From JACNKV01 sp964422145 (GTDB taxonomy: Bacteria; Fidelibacterota; Marinisomatia; Marinisomatales; JACNKV01): 64,000 nucleotides of DNA. Below are positions 43,960 to 53,301 of the stretch, piece by piece. The position numbers and the translations under genes were made by a program. The stretch's first letter is position 1. Each line of letters starts with the position of its first letter. The stretch lies in the NCBI GenBank assembly GCA_964422145.1, contig CAYQZV010000009.1, forward strand, positions 24,405 to 88,404. The letters are read 5' to 3'. The notes below the pieces were generated by a model that worked only from the letters and a program-made list of their open reading frames with translations, ran no database searches and was not told the DNA's origin.

Positions 43960-44137
43960 TTCTAACTCCTTGATTTTTTGTATCATCATCTACCGGTAGA
44001 TTTTCCATATGCTCAATAAACGGTTTTCTTAGACGAATTGTCCAGAATAACACGCCGAGAAAGAACAGAAAGAAGAGTACCATGGCAGTGATCTGAAAAC
44101 TGTTAAAACTTTCTAATGTGATCAGATGTTTGAACAC
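43952..44137 (-). CDS. ccoQ: CcoQ/FixQ-like small cbb3 subunit
   Basis: A 61-residue single-pass protein (TM about 15-37, FQITAMVLFFLFFLGVLFWT) with an RLRKPFIEHMENLPVDDD tail, as in CcoQ between ccoNO and ccoP. It is 2 bp after ccoNO and overlaps ccoP by 8 bp. It probably helps keep the oxidase complex together. Confidence 0.8.
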   Translation of the reverse strand: MFKHLITLESFNSFQITAMVLFFLFFLGVLFWTIRLRKPFIEHMENLPVDDDTKNQGVRND

Positions 44138-44139
44138 GA

Positions 44140-46251
44140 TTAATTTCCTTTGATATCTGTCCCTAAACGCTGCAAATAAGCGATTAAGGCAACAATTTCA
44201 GTATTCCATTCCGCTTCAGGGATGTCTTGCATTTTAAGCGTTTCAGCAATCGATTTGGCTTGTGCGGTCGCATCATCGATTGCAAGGGCATCAAATCCGT
44301 CGGGATAAGGGACTCCTAAAGTTTGCATCGCTCTAATCTTTGCAGGCGTTGATTCCAGATCAATCGGAGTATCCAATAACCAATGGTAAGACGGCATAAT
44401 AGTTCCGGGTGATATGATCTGCGGATCTTTCATGTGGCTATAGTGCCATGCATCCGGGTATTTTTTACCAATGCGATGCAAATCCGGTCCGGTTCGTTTT
44501 GAGCCCCACTGGAACGGATGATCATACACAAATTCTCCGGCTTTAGAATACTCGCCGTATCGTTCTGTTTCAGAACGGAAAGGACGGATCATCTGTGAGT
44601 GACAAACATAACAGCCTTCACGAACATAAATATCACGTCCCTGTAATTCAAGAGGTGAATAAGGTTTGACGCTTTCAATGGTCGGAATATTGGATTTAAC
44701 GACATACATCGGGACAATTTCTACTAAACCACCGATAGCGACAAGCACAACAGCGAGAAGAGAAAATTGAATGGGTCTGCTTTCAATCCAACGATGCCAG
44801 TAACCTGATTTTTCTTCTTTTGTTTTTTCAAGAGCCGGTGCTTGGACTTCTTCCTCTTCAACGAGAGAACCGGACTTAACTGTTTTATACAGGTTGAAGA
44901 ACATCAAACAAACACCAATTAGATAAAGGGTACCGCCAAAGGCACGAACACCGTACATCGGAATTAACTGTGTGACGGTTTGTAAGAAGTTCGGATACTG
45001 TAAGAATCCTTCCGGTGTGAATTGTTTCCACATCAATCCTTGAGTGATTCCGCCCCAATACAGCGGGATAGCGTAAAAGATCATTCCCAGTGTCGCAACC
45101 CAGAAATGGGTATTCGCTAATTTTACGGAATGAAGTTTTGTATCAAATAATCTCGGAATTAGCCAATACAGAACCCCGAATGTCAACAATCCGTTCCAGC
45201 CTAAAGCACCGATATGAGCATGTCCGACCGTCCAGTCTGTGTAATGAGACAGTGCATTCACACTTTTAATGGACATCATCGGACCTTCAAAGGTTGCCAT
45301 ACCGTATGCGGTGACAGCAACGACCATCATCTTCAAAATAGGATCTTGACGAACCTTATCCCAGGCACCGCGTAAGGTCAACAGTCCGTTTAACATACCG
45401 CCCCAGGATGGTGCAATCAGCATCAATGAGAAGACCATCCCAAGGGATTGAGCCCAGTCCGGTAATGCAGTGTAAAGCAGGTGATGAGGACCGGCCCAGA
45501 TGTATAAAAAGATCAATGCCCAAAAGTGAATGATCGAAAGTCGATATGAGTAGATTGGGCGGTTTGCTGCTTTCGGCAGGAAGTAATACATGAGTCCTAG
45601 GTACGGTGTGGTTAGGAAGAAAGCCACCGCATTATGCCCATACCACCATTGAACTAACGCATCCTGAACTCCGGCATAAATAGAGTAACTTTTTAAGAAT
45701 GAAATAGGAAGTTCAAAGGAATTGAACACGTGCAGAACAGCAACCGTAAAGAAGGTTGCGATATAGAACCAAATGGCAACATATAAATGTTTTTCACGGC
45801 GTTTCAAAATGGTTCCGATCATATTGATCCCGAATACGACCCAAATGAGGGCAATCGCGATATCAATCGGCCATTCTAATTCAGCATATTCTTTACCGGT
45901 CGTAATCCCGAAAGGAAGTGTAACCGCAGCACTGACAATGATCGTCTGCCAGCCCCAAAAATGGATTTTGCTTAACAGATCGCTGAACATTCTCGCTTTC
46001 AGGAGTCGCTGAAGAGAATAATACACGCCCATGAAAATACCATTTCCAACGAATGCAAAGATCACCGCATTCGTGTGCAAGGGGCGTAACCGCGAAAAAG
46101 TTAACCAAGAGGTTCCTAAGTTGAATATTGGATGTATAAGTTGTAATGCAATGATCACACCGACGAGGATGCCAACGACACCCCACAGAATGGCGGCAAA
46201 ACCAAAATTCCTTACAATCTTATTATCGTAACGAAACGTTTCGATTCCCAT
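44140..46251 (-). CDS. ccoNO: cbb3-type cytochrome c oxidase, fused subunits I and II (CcoNO)
   Basis: This 703-residue fusion reduces oxygen to water and pumps protons. The CcoN part (about 1-475) has twelve TM helices with the metal-centre segments WWYGHNAVAFFLTTPYLG, YIWAGPHHLLYTALPDW and HYTDWTVGHAHIGALGW, which includes the Tyr of the His-Tyr cross-link. The CcoO part (about 500-703) has a TM anchor, one haem c site REGCYVCHSQMIRPF and TGPDLHRIGKKYPDAWHYSH ... PGTIMPSYHWL. Separate ccoN and ccoO genes are usual in Proteobacteria, whereas the fusion is frequent in the FCB group. Confidence 0.94.
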   Translation of the reverse strand: MGIETFRYDNKIVRNFGFAAILWGVVGILVGVIIALQLIHPIFNLGTSWLTFSRLRPLHTNAVIFAFVGNGIFMGVYYSLQRLLKARMFSDLLSKIHFWGWQTIIVSAAVTLPFGITTGKEYAELEWPIDIAIALIWVVFGINMIGTILKRREKHLYVAIWFYIATFFTVAVLHVFNSFELPISFLKSYSIYAGVQDALVQWWYGHNAVAFFLTTPYLGLMYYFLPKAANRPIYSYRLSIIHFWALIFLYIWAGPHHLLYTALPDWAQSLGMVFSLMLIAPSWGGMLNGLLTLRGAWDKVRQDPILKMMVVAVTAYGMATFEGPMMSIKSVNALSHYTDWTVGHAHIGALGWNGLLTFGVLYWLIPRLFDTKLHSVKLANTHFWVATLGMIFYAIPLYWGGITQGLMWKQFTPEGFLQYPNFLQTVTQLIPMYGVRAFGGTLYLIGVCLMFFNLYKTVKSGSLVEEEEVQAPALEKTKEEKSGYWHRWIESRPIQFSLLAVVLVAIGGLVEIVPMYVVKSNIPTIESVKPYSPLELQGRDIYVREGCYVCHSQMIRPFRSETERYGEYSKAGEFVYDHPFQWGSKRTGPDLHRIGKKYPDAWHYSHMKDPQIISPGTIMPSYHWLLDTPIDLESTPAKIRAMQTLGVPYPDGFDALAIDDATAQAKSIAETLKMQDIPEAEWNTEIVALIAYLQRLGTDIKGN

Positions 46252-46276
46252 GTGTACTCTCCTTGTATTTTATGAT

Positions 46277-46420
46277 TTATTTTTTATCATCCATGATTGA
46301 TCGCATGGATGGTGTATATGAATCATCATATTGACCGTTTTTCACGGCCCAAAAGAATGAAATTAGAAACCCGAGCGCCATCAACAGGCTGATCAAAATG
46401 AGCAGGACGAGGATTTTCAT
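46277..46420 (-). CDS. ccoS: CcoS-like small cbb3 assembly protein (47 residues)
   Basis: Reading the minus strand from ATG 46420 gives MKILVLLILISLLMALGFLI then SFFWAVKNGQYDDSYTPSMR and SIMDDKK. The TM followed by FWAVKNGQYDD is the hallmark of CcoS, needed for haem and copper insertion into cbb3 oxidases. Its ATG overlaps the rrf2 stop (ATGA), and it ends 25 bp before ccoNO. At 47 codons it is easily missed by ORF finders with a length limit. Confidence 0.88.
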   Translation of the reverse strand: MKILVLLILISLLMALGFLISFFWAVKNGQYDDSYTPSMRSIMDDKK

Positions 46421-46902
46421 ATTGAGATTAAAGACTCCTCTCCTTTAAGGGGTAAAACCTGATCTTGAACGGGTAATAAATCTTCTTCATCAAAAATAAA
46501 CGATGAAAGATAAGTCTCTTTTAATGATTGATGAATATTTTTTTCCAAATTTAAAAAATAAAGGTGAACCCGGCACATTTTAACTAATGGACATATTCCC
46601 GGGTTGATAATACAATCATTGACCGACGCATTAAAGCCGGCGGCTGTAAGAATATCAAAAAAAGTAATTGTTTCAGGATCTTTGGCTAAAGCAATGCCGC
46701 CATTTCTTCCGCGAATCGTTTTAAAGAGTCCTTCCTTAGAGAGCTTGTAAATCACTTTTGTAGAAACCGCGTGTGTGATAAATAATCTGCGGGATATCTC
46801 TGCGATGGAATAATAGCCATCCGGATATTTTGACCCTAAAAAGGCGGCGATCCGGATCGCATAATCGTGTTCTCGTTTGATGAAATTGGAGGACTTTAAC
46901 AT
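46417..46902 (-). CDS. Rrf2-family regulator with probable Fe-S cluster ligands
   Basis: The 161-residue DNA-binding protein has the Rrf2 winged helix (SNFIKREHDYAIRIAAFLGS; EISRRLFITHAVSTKVIYKL; KTIRGRNGGIALAKDPETIT). Cysteines C97, C104 and C110 (C-x6-C-x5-C) sit where IscR and NsrR carry an iron-sulfur cluster, so it may sense NO, oxygen or Fe-S status. It heads the cco operon by ATGA overlap with ccoS and has a palindrome 12 bp before its start, suggesting autoregulation. Confidence 0.88.
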   Translation of the reverse strand: MLKSSNFIKREHDYAIRIAAFLGSKYPDGYYSIAEISRRLFITHAVSTKVIYKLSKEGLFKTIRGRNGGIALAKDPETITFFDILTAAGFNASVNDCIINPGICPLVKMCRVHLYFLNLEKNIHQSLKETYLSSFIFDEEDLLPVQDQVLPLKGEESLISI

Positions 46903-46913
46903 TATGAATACAA

Positions 46914-46926
46914 TACCAACTTGGTA
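46914..46926. promoter_or_regulatory. Palindromic operator candidate before rrf2-cco
   Basis: TACCAA-C-TTGGTA is a perfect 6-1-6 palindrome, 12 bp upstream of the rrf2 start codon on the minus strand. Position favours binding by the Rrf2 protein itself. Confidence 0.55.
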
Positions 46927-46974
46927 ATGTATAAAAAAACCCCTATTTCTGACAAAATAAATTCACAAAAATTT

Positions 46975-49356
46975 TTATCTATTTCGGAGTAAAAATCGAA
47001 CCGAACCGGTTGAGAAAGCAATCACGGTAATTGAACTGATCGGCATGAGAATAGCGGAGATGACGGGAGAGAGTAATCCCTGCACCGCAAAGGACAACCC
47101 GATGACGTTGTAAAATAGCGAGATCAATATGCTGGCATAAATGATATGCACTGCTTTCCCGGAAAAGGTTAAAAACTGGACGATATTCTGAAAAGCGCTC
47201 GATTCAAGGATCACATCTGATGTTGGGGAGAAAAGGTAAATATCTTCAGAAATTGATATCCCGACATTGCTTTTCAATAATGCTCCTGCATCATTGAGTC
47301 CGTCTCCGATCATGGCTACCGTTTCGCCTTTTTTCTGAAGGTCTTCAATATAGTCCCGTTTATCAAACGGACTTTGATTGAATCGGATGTCCGTTTCTTT
47401 GCCGAAAATGTCCTTAAGTGCAGACCGTTCGCTATCGTTATCACCCGTCAAAACCGATAGAGAATAATGGCTTTGTAATGAGGTTACAATGTCTTTCAGC
47501 TGATTTCGATATTGATTTGTAAATGCAAAATACCCAACCCAAATATCGTTTTGGGTAATATGAACATTGGTTTGCTGCGGATCAGGTTTTTCGATGTGAC
47601 AATAGTCCGCCGAACCGATTTTGTAATGAATACCATTGATGATTCCCGACAATCCCTTGCCGCTTAATTCACTGAAATCTTCAACCGGAGAATGCACTTC
47701 GGATTGAAGATAATTCATAATCAATCGGCTTAACGGGTGAGACGAATGCTTGGTAATGGATGCGATATCCTGAAATAAGGTTTGGGTATTTATTTGATCG
47801 CTTATCGGAATAAATTGAACTTTGGTTTTACCGGAATGCGTGATCGTTCCTGTTTTATCAAACACAATATGATTGATTTTTGCCAGCCGTTCAATGATGG
47901 TTGAGTTTTTCAGATAGAATTTTTTACGCCCTAAAATTCTGATCGTGTTTCCCAATGTGAAGGGAGCTGATAAGGCTAATGCACAGGGACAGGCGACGAT
48001 GAGTATGGATGTGATCACATGCACCATTTTTGATGGATCGTTCAGCCACCAGTAAAACCCGGCCGCAGCAGCGATTGAAAGGACGGTAAGCGTAAAATGT
48101 TTGCTGATCCTGTCTAACACCGATGTAATGGATTTCTCATTCGAATTGGCCAGATCCTGGTTCCATAATTGCGTCAGATAACTTTGTGAAACATCCCTAA
48201 CCGTTTCAATTTCGATGGAAGTTCCGATAAGGCGCCCGCCCGCGTAGATCGTTTCACCCGGTGAGAGACGAACGGATTTAGATTCTCCCGTGACAAAACT
48301 GTAATCAATTTGAGCCGTGGTTTTTAGTAATATAGAATCCGCAGGGATTAATTCACCGTTACGGATAATTATTCTGTCGCCAATCTTGAGTTTGGATAAT
48401 GGAATAGACTGTTCTCCATCCGGGGTGGATTTCATCACGGCCAAAGGAAAATATGACCGGTAATCCCTTTCAAAACTGAGAGCGTCAAATGTCTTTTGTT
48501 GAAAAACTTTACCGACTAATAATAGGAAGACTAACCCTGTAAATGAGTCCATAAAACCTGGACCGATTCCCGTTAAAATTTCATAAGTACTTCGGGTAAA
48601 CAATGCTATAATTCCGATCGAAATAGGAATATCAATATTGATAAATCGCTTTTTGATTCCAGTAATCGCTGACCGGAAATAGTCGGTTGAGCTGTATAAT
48701 AAAACGGGAAGTGCTAAAAGGATATTTAAAAATCTAAAAAAGATCTCCATCCCGCCGAGGTCTTGTCCTTGCCCGAAATATTCCGGGAAACTCAGAAGCA
48801 TAATATTTCCGAATGAAAAAGCGGAAACCCCTAATTTCATGATCATCGAACGATTGAACGAAGGTTTAATATTATCAGAAATATCCCGCAAGTTGATCTG
48901 GGGCTCATATCCTATTGATATAAGTAGTTCGATAACTTCCCTCAATGAGATTTGCTGATGTTGAAACGTAATCGAGCATTCTTTTTTCAGAAAATCGACA
49001 TTAGAGTGAAGAATTTCAGGCCGAATCCGATACAAGCGCTCTAATATCCATACACAAGAAGCGCAGTGCATTCCGGGAATTCGGATCGTGATCTTACTGA
49101 TTTCGTTATCTTTATAGTTGATGAGGCTGCTTTGAATGTCCTCATCATCGAGATAGGCAAATCGGTGCTGAAAACCTGCTTCAGCAGGAGAATTCCCCGG
49201 AGTTTTTTCCAGATTGTAATATTGACAAAGATCTTTGTCGCTTAATATTTCAAATGCGATTTTACAACCGTTACAACAGAAATGTTTGTCATCAACGGTA
49301 ATATCGAAGGATTCACAATCCGTTCCGCAGTGATAACAAGAAGTTTTATCCTTCAT
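46975..49356 (-). CDS. ccoI: Copper-translocating P1B ATPase CcoI/FixI
   Basis: The 793-residue pump moves copper out of the cytoplasm for cbb3 oxidase assembly. The N-terminus has a Cys-rich metal site (CYHCGTDCESFDI ... HFCCNGCKIAFEIL), then an HMA domain with GMHCASCVWILERLY. The P-type core shows CPCALALSAP in TM6, the phosphorylation site FDKTGTITHSGK and GDGLNDAGAL. ATG 49356 follows the preceding TGA by one base. Longer readings enter that gene. It lies upstream of rrf2 with a 72-bp gap. Confidence 0.92.
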   Translation of the reverse strand: MKDKTSCYHCGTDCESFDITVDDKHFCCNGCKIAFEILSDKDLCQYYNLEKTPGNSPAEAGFQHRFAYLDDEDIQSSLINYKDNEISKITIRIPGMHCASCVWILERLYRIRPEILHSNVDFLKKECSITFQHQQISLREVIELLISIGYEPQINLRDISDNIKPSFNRSMIMKLGVSAFSFGNIMLLSFPEYFGQGQDLGGMEIFFRFLNILLALPVLLYSSTDYFRSAITGIKKRFINIDIPISIGIIALFTRSTYEILTGIGPGFMDSFTGLVFLLLVGKVFQQKTFDALSFERDYRSYFPLAVMKSTPDGEQSIPLSKLKIGDRIIIRNGELIPADSILLKTTAQIDYSFVTGESKSVRLSPGETIYAGGRLIGTSIEIETVRDVSQSYLTQLWNQDLANSNEKSITSVLDRISKHFTLTVLSIAAAAGFYWWLNDPSKMVHVITSILIVACPCALALSAPFTLGNTIRILGRKKFYLKNSTIIERLAKINHIVFDKTGTITHSGKTKVQFIPISDQINTQTLFQDIASITKHSSHPLSRLIMNYLQSEVHSPVEDFSELSGKGLSGIINGIHYKIGSADYCHIEKPDPQQTNVHITQNDIWVGYFAFTNQYRNQLKDIVTSLQSHYSLSVLTGDNDSERSALKDIFGKETDIRFNQSPFDKRDYIEDLQKKGETVAMIGDGLNDAGALLKSNVGISISEDIYLFSPTSDVILESSAFQNIVQFLTFSGKAVHIIYASILISLFYNVIGLSFAVQGLLSPVISAILMPISSITVIAFSTGSVRFLLRNR

Positions 49357-49357
49357 T

Positions 49358-50089
49358 TCAGTTGGTAGTTTCAACCTCGGTTTCACAGCAGTTTTGATGT
49401 TGTTCCGGAGTGTGATCCCATTTTTGAATCCCTTTGTAAACGGTCCATGCTCCAAATAGGATTACAACCACCGCTGTGAACTTCAGGATGATGTTCCTGA
49501 ATTTCAATGAGATCAGATTGGCACTAAAACCGAATACAGATAAAAGCGGAAAGGTACCAATCCCAAAGGCAGCCATGATTAAAGCTCCTTTGAATACTGA
49601 TCCGGAGGAAGCTGCAACTGTTCCTGCAATGTAAACCGGTCCGCATGGGATGAACCCAAGCACAAGTCCCAAGAAGAAAATATTTTTAGTATTCACTTTT
49701 TGAATTGCCCGGCGGACGGCTTTTTGATAACCGCGTATCAACGGAAGTTTATCCAATCGCAGCGCAGGAAAGAGTCCCAGTAATTCTAATCCGAGAAGGA
49801 TCATGATGATGCCCGCGAAAATAAACAGCAGATCCTGAAGATGAAAAACCGCCAAAACATTTTTTGTCGTTTGACCGAGAAAACCAAAAATAGCTCCGAT
49901 CAGTGTATAGGTTAAAACACGTCCGCTGTGATAGAGAAGATGCGGGAGAATACGCTTGGCGGCTGTTCCGTTTTTCTGATCGAGATTGACAGAATACGCC
50001 ATAATAAACCCGCCGCACATTCCCATGCAGTGGCTGAGACTCGTCAGAAATCCCATGGCAAACATCGCGTAAATAGTTTGAAAGTCCAT
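49358..50089 (-). CDS. TauE/SafE-like (sulfite exporter family) membrane protein of cco locus
   Basis: From ATG 50089 the product has 243 residues with about six TM helices. MGFLTSLSHCMGMCGGFIMA at the N-terminus and LGFIPCGPVYIAGTVAASSG in the middle are the two halves typical of this family. Members sit beside ccoI in many genomes and are thought to serve metal or small-anion handling, possibly copper for the oxidase. Start 50113 would add eight residues. The C-terminal HQNCCETEVETTN carries a His and Cys pair. The gene is translationally linked to ccoI. Confidence 0.8.
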   Translation of the reverse strand: MDFQTIYAMFAMGFLTSLSHCMGMCGGFIMAYSVNLDQKNGTAAKRILPHLLYHSGRVLTYTLIGAIFGFLGQTTKNVLAVFHLQDLLFIFAGIIMILLGLELLGLFPALRLDKLPLIRGYQKAVRRAIQKVNTKNIFFLGLVLGFIPCGPVYIAGTVAASSGSVFKGALIMAAFGIGTFPLLSVFGFSANLISLKFRNIILKFTAVVVILFGAWTVYKGIQKWDHTPEQHQNCCETEVETTN

Positions 50090-50227
50090 CGTTAAAGTTA
50101 CACATGACCCCATGGATGATTCATCAAAAGAAATTCAGAACGATGATAAATCCTTCCATCTTGATTTATGACAACTTTTTAATTGATCGGTATGTCTATA
50201 TTACATGAGTAAAAATCAAGGATAATC

Positions 50228-53143
50228 ATGAAAAAAACAATTTATTTCATTCTAATGCCGTTCATTCTCGCAGCCGGGAGCGCGGATTACTTTCAACAGG
50301 AAGTGAACTATACGATAGACGTCACCTTAAATGACACAGATCATACGCTGACTGCTTTTGAGTCCATTGAGTATAAAAATCAATCTCCGGATACGCTGAC
50401 ATATATTTGGTTTCATCTCTGGCCGAATGCCTATAAAAACACTGAAACCGCTTATGCGAAACAGGCATTTAAGAATGGTTCAACCCGGTTTTATTTTGCC
50501 ACAGATGACACACGCGGATATATTGACAGCCTTGATTTTAGTATTGACGGAACCAAAGCTGAGTGGCACTTTCATGATGAATGGATCGATGTTGCAAAAA
50601 TTGCCTTACACGAACCGCTTCTTCCCGGGAAAACCGTTACGATTGAAACCCCATTTTTTGTAAAACTACCGGATGTTTATTCCAGATTGGGGCATACAGG
50701 CAAACATTACGAGATCACGCAGTGGTATCCGAAACCTGCAGTGTATGATCAATATGGCTGGCATCCGATGCCTTATTTGAACATGGGTGAGTTTTACAGC
50801 GAATTTGGTACGTTTGACGTCAAGATCACTTTACCGGAAAATTACCGAATCATGGCGACAGGCGATCTGATTAACGGTGAAAAAGAATATGCATGGCTTG
50901 ACTCTTTGGCAAAGGTGGATATCCAGGATGAAAAACAGGAGAAAAAATCCTTTTTGTCAAAATTAAAAGAGAAGAAAAAGAAGGATGATGATCAAACGGA
51001 TGTGGCTTCTAAAATGAAAACACTTCACTTTCACCAAGAAAATGTTCATGATTTTGCCTGGTTTGCTGACCCAAACTGGATTGTACGAAAAGGAGAATTG
51101 TTTCTAGCGGATTCAACCCGATCCGTAACGCTATGGAGTATGTATCTTCCAAAAAATGCCGAACTTTGGGAAAAATCGATTGAGTATATTCATGATGCCG
51201 GATATTGGTACAGCAAGTTTTACGGAGATTACCCGTACAATCATATTACAGCGGTCGACGGCGACATGTCCGCTGGAGGGGGGATGGAATATCCGAATAT
51301 TACGGTCATTTCAAGCGGTGGATCAAAAGATATACTCGAACTCGTCATCATGCATGAAGTAGGTCATAACTGGTTTTACAGTATTTTGGGCAGTGATGAG
51401 AGAGAGCATCCTTGGATGGATGAGGGAATAAATGAATATGCCAATATCAAATATTGGGAAAAGAAATATTTGGATCAGAATGAACGATTTACACTGATGG
51501 AATTCCCTCAAAATAAGTTAGGAATTGGGAAGAATTTGAGTTTCAGATGGGCATTAGCTTATATGGGATATGTAGGACGTGCAAACCCTGGAAATGATCA
51601 ACCAATCACGTTAGCTTCAGAGCAAATTAATCCCGGGAATTACGGATCAATCATTTATGGAAAAACCGGACTATGTTTCCGATATCTTCAGCATTATTTG
51701 GGTGAAGAAAAAATGGATGAGATCATGCAGGACTACTACGAAACGTGGAAGTTTAAACATCCCTATCCGGAAGATTTTCAGACGATTGTGAAATCGAATG
51801 TTAGTGAGGATCTATCATGGTTTTTCTTTGACTTATTGAACTCGACCAACGTTATAGATTATTCGATAAAACGGCAAGGAAAAGTGGCAGTAATATCAAA
51901 TAAAGGCACAATATCCAGTCCGGTAGAAGTAGTTTTTTATAACAAAAATGACCATGAAATTCAACGGGATTGGTATAAAGATATTGAATCTAATCTTTCA
52001 ATTCCTTTCCCCGAAGAAGCCGTAAAAGCGGTTATTGATCCTGATGATTATATGCCGGACATTAATCGGATGAATAATGCAACAAGGCATCCACTAAATT
52101 TCAGCTTGATTTTTGATCAACCGGATTACTCAAAACGTGAATGGTATTATGTTCCTTGGCTGGGAGGAAACGCCTATTCAGGATTCACGCCAGGATTTGT
52201 TTTATATTCCGGATTTATCCCTACTTACCGTTATGGACTCAGTATCACCCCTATGTGGGATTTTAAACATAATAAACCGGTAGGGTCCTTAAGCGGGGAA
52301 TATACATGGTATCAAGTGTCTAAACTCCGTTCATTGGCTCTTTCAGGCGGTCTTAAAGATTTAGGGAATGTAAAGAGTCAAAACCTTTCCTTTAGCGGAT
52401 TGATTAAAAAACCGATTATTTCCAGTCCATCTCTCACGATATCGGGAGCTGTTTATCATCATGAAATTGGTGAAGAATTAAATCCTGTGTACTATTCAGA
52501 AGGAGAGTTTACTGTTGCTGAATTTGAGGCTGCATTTTATCATCAAGTCAATCCGCTTTTGAATTATTCGGTTTCGATTGGAGGAACAAAAGGAATGCAG
52601 GATGCTGATTTTTCAAAAGCATTTACAACATTCAGCGTAGACAGAAGATGGTCACGATCTATGAGATCAAATTTACGCCTTTGGGTCGGTGGATTTTTGG
52701 GCGACGGCAAGATTCCATATCAATTTTTGAATTATCTCGGCGGTGGGGTTGATCCTCACTTTGGAAACATTCTAGTCCTCGATCGTTCCACAGATGCTGA
52801 GAGTGTATTTAATATCTTTGATGAGCAATATGAAGAAGAAGGGCCTGCATTAAAAGGACGGGCAATTGTTGAAGGGGAACCGATCGTATCTAGGGAAATG
52901 GCATGGGGAATAAATCTGAATCAATCCATTCCCAAACTTCCGTTTCAGCTGTTTGCGGATTTTGCAGGAGCATCAGATCTGAAAGACACCTATTTTGATG
53001 CAGGACTGAAGATAAAAATGGGTGTGGTAAGCATTTTCGTTCCGTTGTACCAAAATTGGGATGATGACCCAACGCCCAATGACCTGACATGGGTCAAAGA
53101 TCGATTGCGATTTGAATTAAGTATGCCGAATATTAATTTCTAA
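50228..53143 (+). CDS. M1-family metallopeptidase with predicted C-terminal outer-membrane barrel
   Basis: A 971-residue exported protein with a signal peptide (MKKTIYFILMPFILAAGSAD). The M1 core (about 25-560) has SAGGGMEYPNITVIS in the exopeptidase-motif position and the zinc site HEVGHNW (His376, Glu377, His380) with the third ligand Glu399 in PWMDEGINEY (HExxH-x18-E). A charged Lys/Asp-rich insert (about 238-257) interrupts it. From about residue 640 the protein changes to alternating aromatic/polar strands (TPGFVLYSGFIPTYRYGLSI, GSLSGEYTWYQVSKL) ending in NINF, which reads as an outer-membrane barrel. It diverges from the TauE-like gene. Confidence 0.8.
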   Translation: MKKTIYFILMPFILAAGSADYFQQEVNYTIDVTLNDTDHTLTAFESIEYKNQSPDTLTYIWFHLWPNAYKNTETAYAKQAFKNGSTRFYFATDDTRGYIDSLDFSIDGTKAEWHFHDEWIDVAKIALHEPLLPGKTVTIETPFFVKLPDVYSRLGHTGKHYEITQWYPKPAVYDQYGWHPMPYLNMGEFYSEFGTFDVKITLPENYRIMATGDLINGEKEYAWLDSLAKVDIQDEKQEKKSFLSKLKEKKKKDDDQTDVASKMKTLHFHQENVHDFAWFADPNWIVRKGELFLADSTRSVTLWSMYLPKNAELWEKSIEYIHDAGYWYSKFYGDYPYNHITAVDGDMSAGGGMEYPNITVISSGGSKDILELVIMHEVGHNWFYSILGSDEREHPWMDEGINEYANIKYWEKKYLDQNERFTLMEFPQNKLGIGKNLSFRWALAYMGYVGRANPGNDQPITLASEQINPGNYGSIIYGKTGLCFRYLQHYLGEEKMDEIMQDYYETWKFKHPYPEDFQTIVKSNVSEDLSWFFFDLLNSTNVIDYSIKRQGKVAVISNKGTISSPVEVVFYNKNDHEIQRDWYKDIESNLSIPFPEEAVKAVIDPDDYMPDINRMNNATRHPLNFSLIFDQPDYSKREWYYVPWLGGNAYSGFTPGFVLYSGFIPTYRYGLSITPMWDFKHNKPVGSLSGEYTWYQVSKLRSLALSGGLKDLGNVKSQNLSFSGLIKKPIISSPSLTISGAVYHHEIGEELNPVYYSEGEFTVAEFEAAFYHQVNPLLNYSVSIGGTKGMQDADFSKAFTTFSVDRRWSRSMRSNLRLWVGGFLGDGKIPYQFLNYLGGGVDPHFGNILVLDRSTDAESVFNIFDEQYEEEGPALKGRAIVEGEPIVSREMAWGINLNQSIPKLPFQLFADFAGASDLKDTYFDAGLKIKMGVVSIFVPLYQNWDDDPTPNDLTWVKDRLRFELSMPNINF

Positions 53144-53205
53144 TATTCTGCTTTCACAGAATAAGGTTTATTATAAGATGAATGCGATTTTGTCGCATTC
53201 ATCTT
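53144..53205 (+). terminator. Double hairpin terminator after M1 peptidase
   Basis: A 7-bp hairpin TATTCTG / CAGAATA (53144-53150 with 53157-53163) follows the stop directly. A 13-bp hairpin AAGATGAATGCGA / TCGCATTCATCTT (53175-53187 with 53193-53205) with a TTTTG loop comes next. Only a weak T tract follows, so termination efficiency is uncertain. Confidence 0.7.
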
Positions 53206-53247
53206 TGTATTCAGATATTTATCTTAACAATATTTTTAAAAAATCAG

Positions 53248-53255
53248 TAACTTTC
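53248..53255 (+). promoter_or_regulatory. Candidate -7 element before htpG
   Basis: TAACTTTC followed by GCCCCG resembles the Bacteroidota -7 TAnnTTTG and its usual G/C-rich downstream context with one mismatch, 46 bp before the ATG. The -33 element is not obvious. Confidence 0.3.
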
Positions 53256-53301
53256 GCCCCGAAATTTCATCGTATATCAAGATAATAAAAGGTTAATTCA
53301 T

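Noticed and set aside
50161..50174. FNR-like box TTGATttatGACAA in the leader between ccoI-side genes and the M1 peptidase
   Set aside because: Only 8 of 10 consensus bases and in a very AT-rich leader. Chance is likely without comparative support.
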